From assembly GCF_012275535.1 (NCBI RefSeq), contig NZ_JAAVTK010000003.1:310001-374000 (forward strand): DNA of 64,000 nt, given 5' to 3'. The position numbers and the translations under genes are program-made. The stretch is from Hymenobacter artigasi. GTDB taxonomy: Bacteria; Bacteroidota; Bacteroidia; Cytophagales; Hymenobacteraceae. The notes below the pieces were generated by a model. That model saw only the letters and a program-made list of their open reading frames with translations. It had not been told where the DNA came from and did not search any database. Below are positions 59,921-64,000 of this stretch, piece by piece (the first letter of the stretch is position 1; each line of letters opens with the position of its first letter).

Positions 59921-60388
59921 ATGGCTGAATTTTTCACCGCCACTCACCCCACCGGCTATACCCTCAGCACCGACCCCGCCCGGCTCGACCTCGCCGCCAT
60001 TCACCGCTGGCTGAGCGAAGAATCCTACTGGGCCAGGCACATACCGCGCGCCACCGTGGAGCGCGCCGTGGCCAACTCGCTCAATTTCGGCCTCTACGCC
60101 CCCGATGGCCGCCAGGCCGGCTTCTGCCGCGTGGTCACGGACCGCGCCACGTTTGCCTGGCTCTGCGACGTGTTTGTGCTGCCCGGGTTCCGGGGTCACG
60201 GCCTCTCCAAGTGGCTGGTGAAGCAGATGCTGGCCCACCCCGACCTGCAAAACCTGCGCCGCCACCTGCTCGCCACCTTTGACGCCCACACCCTCTACCA
60301 ACGCTTCGGCTACGAGCCCCTGGACCGGCCCGATAGGTGGCTCGAAATCAAGCATCCTAACCCTTATCCAATGAGGAATGAGGAATGA
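59921..60388 (+). CDS. GNAT-family N-acetyltransferase
   Basis: A 155-residue acetyltransferase. The start ATG at 59921 matches the family (MAEFFTATHPTGYTLSTDP); a longer frame starts at 59858. The acetyl-CoA-binding segment is VFVLPGFRGHGLSKWLV (about 88-104) and the C-terminus has TLYQRFGYEPL. The last residues (MRNEE) are coded by the start of a short direct repeat of ATGAGGA at 60370-60398, just before a family B palindrome, so the C-terminal tail may be recent. Substrate unknown. Confidence 0.9.
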   Translation: MAEFFTATHPTGYTLSTDPARLDLAAIHRWLSEESYWARHIPRATVERAVANSLNFGLYAPDGRQAGFCRVVTDRATFAWLCDVFVLPGFRGHGLSKWLVKQMLAHPDLQNLRRHLLATFDAHTLYQRFGYEPLDRPDRWLEIKHPNPYPMRNEE

Positions 60389-60401
60389 GGAATGAGAAAG
60401 A

Positions 60402-60503
60402 TTGTCATCCTGAGCTTGCGAAGGACCTTATCACGCTGGAATGATTTGCAGTGACTTAATCGGCGCAACCGTGATAAGGTCCTTCGCAAGCTCAGGATGA
60501 CAA
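60402..60503. repeat. Palindromic repeat, family B, copy 2
   Basis: Perfect inverted repeat with 34-nt arms (60402-60435, 60470-60503), 34-nt loop, arm beginning TTGTCATCCTGAGCTTGCGA. Related to the element at 29894-29998. It lies between the GNAT gene and the convergent glycosylase gene. Confidence 0.95.
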
Positions 60504-60527
60504 CACTTCTCCTTTAACAGAAGCCCC

Positions 60528-61136
60528 TCACTTCGCCGGGCTGGTCCACTTGCTGTCGCGTAGCCGAAAGCGCCACGGCAGCCCGGCCGCTTCGCCCCCG
60601 GCGTAGGCCAGACCCACCCGCGCACTGGCCAACACATCGGCTTCGGCCACCGCTTCGGCGTGGTCCTCAAACCATATAATGTCCCCGGTCACCGGCTGGC
60701 CCGTGAGGGCGGGCGTGATGCCCAGCGCCTGGCTCAGCACGCCCGGGCCGGCGGTGAGGGCGCGCACGGGCTTGGCCAGCCCCCGGCGGCGCAGCATTTC
60801 CTCAACGCCAATAAGTGGCTCGATGGCCCGGATGAGCACCGCGTCGGGGTGCTGCGCATCGTGTGTGGCGATGTTGAACAGCGCGTGGCGGTTATAAACG
60901 GTGTAGATGTAGGCGTGGCCGCCGGGTACGTGCAGCCCCTGGGCCTGGTGGCGTTTGCGCTGCAAATGCAGCGTGAGCGACTGGTCACCCTCATGCCGGT
61001 AGGCCTCGGTTTCGACAATGCGGCCGGCGGTCAGCACGCCGTCGATGTGGGTGTAGAGGTGCTTGCCCAGCAGGTCGCGGGAAATGGTGAGCACATCGGG
61101 GCGCTGGAAGAAAGCGGCGGAAAGTTTTCGGGACAT
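60528..61136 (-). CDS. DNA-3-methyladenine glycosylase (AAG/MPG type)
   Basis: A 202-residue base-excision-repair enzyme that removes alkylated purines. The start ATG at 61136 gives MSRKLSAAFF; the frame extends upstream without coding character. Family motifs: LLGKHLYTHIDG, the catalytic VETEAYRHEGDQ (Glu), GGHAYIYTVYNRHALFNI, DAVLIRAIEPLIG, and TAGPGVLSQALGI. The usual stretch GxTPRxxxMFxPP is replaced by QRKRHQAQGLHVPG here, a difference worth noting. Homologues need no metal. It is convergent with the GNAT gene. No ada or alkB is near. Confidence 0.9.
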   Translation of the reverse strand: MSRKLSAAFFQRPDVLTISRDLLGKHLYTHIDGVLTAGRIVETEAYRHEGDQSLTLHLQRKRHQAQGLHVPGGHAYIYTVYNRHALFNIATHDAQHPDAVLIRAIEPLIGVEEMLRRRGLAKPVRALTAGPGVLSQALGITPALTGQPVTGDIIWFEDHAEAVAEADVLASARVGLAYAGGEAAGLPWRFRLRDSKWTSPAK

Positions 61137-61148
61137 ATATGGTGAGTT

Positions 61149-61175
61149 GTAGTGCGAAGCGGCGCTTCGCACTAC
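61149..61175. repeat. Short palindrome upstream of the glycosylase gene
   Basis: Perfect 12-bp stem GTAGTGCGAAGC (61149-61160) with its complement (61164-61175), loop GGC, 13 bp before the glycosylase start. It is likely a hairpin or an operator; it shows a faint similarity to family D arms. Confidence 0.5.
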
Positions 61176-61180
61176 GTGCG

Positions 61181-63133
61181 CTACCGCAACCGGTACAGCA
61201 ACCCAATGCTGAACAGCCAGGGCCGGGGTTGCCACGGCAGGGCAGCAGTAAGCTGTCCATTGTCCCTCAGGCTTACGTCGGGATGAGGCAAATTGATGAC
61301 GGCGGCGCTTCGGGCGAGAAAAAAACCACTTTCCTCGCTGATTTGCAGGCGGGTGCGGGTGCGCAGCGGCAGCAGGTAGCTGGCATCGGCCACCAGCTCC
61401 AGCTTGTGGCTGAGCTCCAGGCCGAGGCCCAGGCTGGGTTGCAGGGCCTCGGTCAGGGCTTGTAGCTGGGCGCTGAGCTCATCGGCCCCGAGGTGGGTGC
61501 CGGCCACGCGCAGGCCCGCATCGGGGTTGGCGAAGGTGCCCAGTTCGCGGCCGGCGGTCTGGCGGGTGTAAGCCAGGCCGGCGCGGCCGTAGAGCGGGCG
61601 GTGCCGGGGCCTGAAGTTGCGCTGATAGCTCAGCCCGGCCGCCCAGCCATCGGCGCGGAACTGCCCGTACAGGCGCTGCGTAGCCAGGCGCACGGCCAGT
61701 TCGTGGGTTAACTCAAACTGATATTCAAACTGCGAATAAACAGAAAATGACTGCGCTTTCACCGAATTATCAGCCTGAAAACCAAACCCGTACCCATCCG
61801 GCGCATACGCCACCGCCAGGCCCGCCGCCGCTACCGACAGCGGCCATGCCCCCACCATGCCCCCGTAGCGGAAGCGGCTCAGAAACTTCCCAAACAGCGT
61901 CTGCGGCGCGTCTTTAGCCGAAGTTGAATCGCCGGCGGCCACCGGCCGGAACAGCGAGTCGGCCCGGTGCTGGCGCTGCTGGTCGAGCAGGGCTTGCCGC
62001 AGGGTTTCGGGAGGCAGCAGCGTGGTGTGGCCCCGCCAGAAGGCCGAGTCGTAAGCCACGGCATTGCGCAGAAATACGTCGTGGTATTGGGCGCGCTCCA
62101 GGTAGCCGGGCCGGACCGTTTGCGCCGTGTCGATGGCCGTGGTCAGGAATTCGCCGAAGTAGTTGAGCGGCGGGCCGATGGGCAGGCGGGCGCGGGTTTG
62201 CCACCACACGGTTTTGAGGTGCCAGCGGCCAGCGTAGGGCTGGTAGGCCACGCGCAGGGCCCGCGAGTCGGCCAAGTTAGGAGAGTGCCGGAGGCCGGCG
62301 GGCGTGTAGCGCCACTCGGCCCCCAGAAAAGCGTAGGTATCCTGGTCGATGTACATCCGGCCCGCAAAATCGGCGCGGCGGTTGCCCGCTTTGGGCGCGA
62401 ACGTGACGACGTACACCGGCCGGTCATGGTAGCTGCTGCCGGGTGCGAGCCGGTAGTCGTAGTCCCGAAAATGGCCGGGGTCGATAAACTGCGCCCGCCG
62501 GTGCACGAAATCCGCCAGATGCGCGATAAACGGCCCGCCGGCCCAGTCAATCCGCACCAGCTTATCCGAGCGCAAATCGACCTTGCGCGACTGCCGAATC
62601 TGGACTTCGCCCGTACTGGTGCGTTGCGGATACGGCGCTTTGTACACCGTCAGCAGGCCCTCCACCAGGTAGCGCGGCCGCCCCAGGCTGTCATTGTCCG
62701 ACTCCCGGTAGAAGCCCGTGAGCTGCGTGGGCCGCCCCGGGTAGTTGCGCGGAATACGCGCCACGGCCTCCCGCACAATGCCCAATACCGAACCCGTGAC
62801 CTGCACCTCGCCCAGCGCGGCCGGGCTCATTTTCAGCTCAATCAGCAGTTCCGGCCCCGGCAGCGGCGGCAGCATTTGGCGGTAGCTCTGGTAGCCCAGC
62901 AGGGCCACCGTCAGCGGTTGCCCAGCGTAGGCCGGCGGGATGCTCAGCGCGAAGCGGCCAGCGTCGTTGGTGCTGGTTCCGATGCGGTTATCAGCCACGC
63001 CCACCTGGGCGTTGGGAATGGGCTGGTGGGTTTCGGCATCGAGCACCCGGCCGCGCAGCACCAGTTGGGCGCGGGCCGGCATGGCCAGCAGCACCAGCCA
63101 CAGCAATAGAAAATGTCGCTTCAAAACGGGCAT
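61181..63133 (-). CDS. CarboxypepD-regulatory-like domain outer-membrane protein
   Basis: A 650-residue exported protein. The start ATG at 63133 (MPVLKRHFLLLWLVLLAMPARAQ) is chosen because an earlier ATG (63157) lies inside a palindromic repeat. After the signal comes a carboxypeptidase-like beta-sandwich (LRGRVLDAETHQPIPNAQVGV to GYQSY, about 28-100), a middle domain with LTGFYRESDNDS and YEVEGLLTVYKA-like text (RYLVEGLLTVYKA), and a C-terminal strand-rich region (YQFELTHELAVRLATQRLYG, LELSHKLELVADASYLLPL) that resembles an outer-membrane barrel of the DUF5686 kind. No TonB box or plug was found, so this is not a typical receptor. Function unknown. Confidence 0.75.
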   Translation of the reverse strand: MPVLKRHFLLLWLVLLAMPARAQLVLRGRVLDAETHQPIPNAQVGVADNRIGTSTNDAGRFALSIPPAYAGQPLTVALLGYQSYRQMLPPLPGPELLIELKMSPAALGEVQVTGSVLGIVREAVARIPRNYPGRPTQLTGFYRESDNDSLGRPRYLVEGLLTVYKAPYPQRTSTGEVQIRQSRKVDLRSDKLVRIDWAGGPFIAHLADFVHRRAQFIDPGHFRDYDYRLAPGSSYHDRPVYVVTFAPKAGNRRADFAGRMYIDQDTYAFLGAEWRYTPAGLRHSPNLADSRALRVAYQPYAGRWHLKTVWWQTRARLPIGPPLNYFGEFLTTAIDTAQTVRPGYLERAQYHDVFLRNAVAYDSAFWRGHTTLLPPETLRQALLDQQRQHRADSLFRPVAAGDSTSAKDAPQTLFGKFLSRFRYGGMVGAWPLSVAAAGLAVAYAPDGYGFGFQADNSVKAQSFSVYSQFEYQFELTHELAVRLATQRLYGQFRADGWAAGLSYQRNFRPRHRPLYGRAGLAYTRQTAGRELGTFANPDAGLRVAGTHLGADELSAQLQALTEALQPSLGLGLELSHKLELVADASYLLPLRTRTRLQISEESGFFLARSAAVINLPHPDVSLRDNGQLTAALPWQPRPWLFSIGLLYRLR

Positions 63134-63145
63134 GGGCTGGACGCG

Positions 63146-63239
63146 GCAGAGACGCATCTTTGCGTCTCGTCACTGAACGGTTTTGCCCGCGCCTTTCGCG
63201 TGAGCCGCTCAACGACAAGACGCAAAGATGCGTCTCTGC
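63146..63239. repeat. Palindromic repeat, family E
   Basis: Two 26-nt arms (63146-63171 and 63214-63239), complementary at 25 positions, around a 42-nt loop. Arm begins GCAGAGACGCATCTTTGCGT. It lies between asd and the CarboxypepD protein gene. Confidence 0.85.
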
Positions 63240-63252
63240 AACGTTTCTACCG

Positions 63253-64000
63253 CTACTTCGCCGGCACTTGCTGGCTCAGCAGGTACTCGGCAATCTGCAC
63301 GGCGTTGGTGGCGGCCCCTTTGCGCAGGTTGTCGGCTACCACCCACATATTGAGGGTTTTGGGCTGGGTTTCGTCGCGGCGCAGGCGGCCCACCAGCACG
63401 GCGTCTTTGCCGTGGCTGTCTTTGGGCATGGGGTAGGAGTTGGTGGCGGGGTCGTCCACCAGCTCTACGCCGGCGGTGTTGGCGAGAATTTCGCGCACCT
63501 CGGCCATGTCAAACTCCTCGGCAAACTCCACGTTGAGGGACTCCGAATGCCCGCCCATCACCGGGATGCGCACGCAGGTGGCCGTGACGCGGATGCTGTC
63601 GTCGCCCATGATTTTCTTGGTCTCGTTCACCATTTTCAGCTCCTCCTTGGTGTAGCCGCTGGGCTCGAACACGTCGATGTGGGGCAGCACGTTCAGGTCG
63701 ATGGGGTGCGGGTAGGCGGGGTTGCTGGCAGTTTGGCCGGCGCGCTCTTCGAGGAGCTGGTCCACGGCTTTTTTGCCGGTGCCGGTCACGCTCTGGTAGG
63801 TGCTCACCACGATGCGGCGCACCTTGTATTTCCGGTGCAAATCGTTCAGGGCCACCACCATCTGAATGGTCGAGCAGTTCGGGTTGGCAATGATTTTATC
63901 CTCCGGCGTGAGGGTGTCGGCGTTCAGCTCGGGCACCACCAGCTTCTTGGTGGGGTCCATGCGCCAGGCCGAGGAATTGTCGATAACGGTAGTGCCCACG
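63253..64000 (-). CDS. asd: Aspartate-semialdehyde dehydrogenase (5' partial)
   Basis: The reductase that converts aspartyl phosphate to aspartate semialdehyde for lysine, methionine and threonine synthesis. The gene runs off the window edge, so the NADP-binding N-terminus is missing; about 248 residues are seen. Present: VIDNSSAWRMD (cofactor and substrate region), the catalytic Cys in NPNCSTIQ, SYQSVTGTGKKAVDQL and the catalytic His in PVMGGHSESLNVEF. The tail SQQVPAK is the C-terminus. The gene is monocistronic here as far as the window shows. Confidence 0.95.
   Translation of the reverse strand, partial: VGTTVIDNSSAWRMDPTKKLVVPELNADTLTPEDKIIANPNCSTIQMVVALNDLHRKYKVRRIVVSTYQSVTGTGKKAVDQLLEERAGQTASNPAYPHPIDLNVLPHIDVFEPSGYTKEELKMVNETKKIMGDDSIRVTATCVRIPVMGGHSESLNVEFAEEFDMAEVREILANTAGVELVDDPATNSYPMPKDSHGKDAVLVGRLRRDETQPKTLNMWVVADNLRKGAATNAVQIAEYLLSQQVPAK

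Noticed and set aside
60370..60398. ATGAGGA direct repeat after the GNAT gene
   Set aside because: A few 7-bp units only; kept as a remark on the GNAT gene's C-terminus.

Overview
The window looks like a chromosomal segment of a GC-rich Bacteroidota bacterium, most probably Hymenobacter or a close relative. The grounds are SusC/SusD pairs, four proteins with type IX secretion (T9SS) sorting domains, PorU-style gliding-type C-termini, a Wzc/CpsB capsule pair, Bacteroidota-type promoters (TAnnTTTG at -7) and intergenic palindromes of the kind common in Hymenobacter. No rRNA, phage, CRISPR array or intact insertion sequence is visible. The first gene (Wzc-like kinase) and the last (aspartate-semialdehyde dehydrogenase) are cut by the window edges.

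Layout. 1-6.7 kb (+): end of an exopolysaccharide operon (tyrosine kinase, CpsB phosphatase, epimerase), a TPR protein and phosphosulfolactate synthase. 6.9-11.3 kb (-): a large T9SS surface protein and a bestrophin-like channel. 11.7-18.1 kb (+): DedA, shikimate dehydrogenase, an ECF sigma factor overlapping a protein with an inner-membrane anchor and a probable outer-membrane barrel, and UvrB. 18.1-34.5 kb (-): small exported protein, amidohydrolase, then a fructan/fructoside utilisation locus (GH65, SusD, SusC, GH32, fructokinase, sugar MFS transporter, and a hybrid two-component sensor with a periplasmic sugar-binding domain). 35-42 kb: tRNA-Gly(CCC), GNAT, lipoproteins, a B12-binding radical SAM protein, and a metal-linked group (Cys-rich four-helix protein, HMA-AraC regulator). 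42.4-46 kb (-): cobalamin riboswitch, BtuB-like receptor and BtuG-like propeller lipoprotein. 46-49.7 kb: outer-membrane transporter, MntH with a DtxR/MntR-type operator, divergent CDF exporter. 50-60 kb: three T9SS cargo proteins. 60-64 kb: GNAT, 3-methyladenine glycosylase, CarboxypepD-like surface protein, Asd.

How the genes work together. In the fructan locus the surface SusCD pair imports oligosaccharides, GH32 releases fructose in the periplasm, the MFS carrier takes it into the cytoplasm, PfkB kinase phosphorylates it, and the sensor responds to periplasmic monosaccharide; this matches the known Bacteroides fructan system, but a GH65 enzyme has joined the end of the operon behind a hairpin. 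The B12 locus pairs capture (BtuG-like) with transport (BtuB) under a B12-sensing leader. Manganese uptake (MntH) and metal export (CDF) are divergently arranged. Interspersed between genes, and once inside a gene, are at least five sequence families of roughly 80-130 bp inverted-repeat elements, three of which share arms of about 34 nt.
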